A DNA stretch of 64,000 nucleotides from Elysia crispata (taxonomy: Eukaryota; Mollusca; Gastropoda; Plakobranchidae), in assembly GCA_033675545.1 (NCBI GenBank), contig JAWDGP010007174.1:574501-638500 (forward strand), read 5' to 3'. This document shows, one piece after another, positions 64,000-64,000 of this stretch. Each line of letters opens with the position of its first letter. Positions within the stretch are counted from its first letter, which is position 1. Both the position numbers and the translations under genes were made by a program. The notes below the pieces were generated by a model, which had not been told where the DNA came from, searched no databases, and worked only from the letters and a program-made list of their open reading frames with translations.

Positions 64000-64000
64000 C

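Overview
The window is nuclear DNA of an intron-rich, AT-rich invertebrate. A mollusc, most likely a heterobranch gastropod, is the best guess. The basis is a clear endophilin-B orthologue with kilobase introns, molluscan-style peptide-receptor-like GPCR sequence at the right edge, tRNA-derived SINE remnants, many long microsatellites, and frequent GATCTAG-type words. The species assignment is inference.

Left part (1-7574): a complete seven-exon gene on the minus strand (coding 1116-5896) can be assembled from matching splice sites and reading phases. It encodes a 230-residue protein that I do not recognise. It lies head to head with endophilin B across a 1.7 kb intergenic stretch.

Middle (7575-36217): a complete endophilin-B (SH3GLB/Bif-1 type) gene on the plus strand has nine coding exons and a 369-residue product: an N-terminal amphipathic helix, a BAR domain, a Gly/Ser-rich linker and a C-terminal SH3 domain. 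Two very small in-frame exon candidates, 15 nt at 19197-19211 and 21 or 18 nt at 29904-29924, sit in the large introns. Both have long AG-free pyrimidine tracts and UGC words just upstream, which is the expected architecture of SRRM3/4-type neuronal microexons. A gene-free T-rich tail of about 8 kb (36218-44455) may be a long 3' UTR.

Right part (44456-63654): repeat country. Two arms of one (CT)n-rich repeat family, 44966-46345 (plus) and 49664-51650 (minus), form a large imperfect inverted repeat around a spacer holding a decayed CR1/L2/Rex1-like LINE reverse transcriptase (48910-49655) and a GC-richer repeat. At 53464-56860 (minus) lies a broken DNA transposon. It joins a cysteine-protease-like domain of the herpesvirus-UL36/C76 type to a DDE transposase with a DSCGRQNRN signature, linked by an acidic segment with three exact 32-residue repeats. 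Frameshifts and one stop show that it is dead or dying. Extreme microsatellites follow, including about 46 GAA triplets inside a compound tract of about 490 bp.

Right edge (63655-64000): the C-terminal end (TM6, TM7, helix 8 and tail) of a class A GPCR on the minus strand, cut by the window end.

The host genes show no shared pathway. Endophilin B acts on membrane curvature in autophagy, mitochondria and synapses, the GPCR in signalling, and the small minus-strand protein is unknown.
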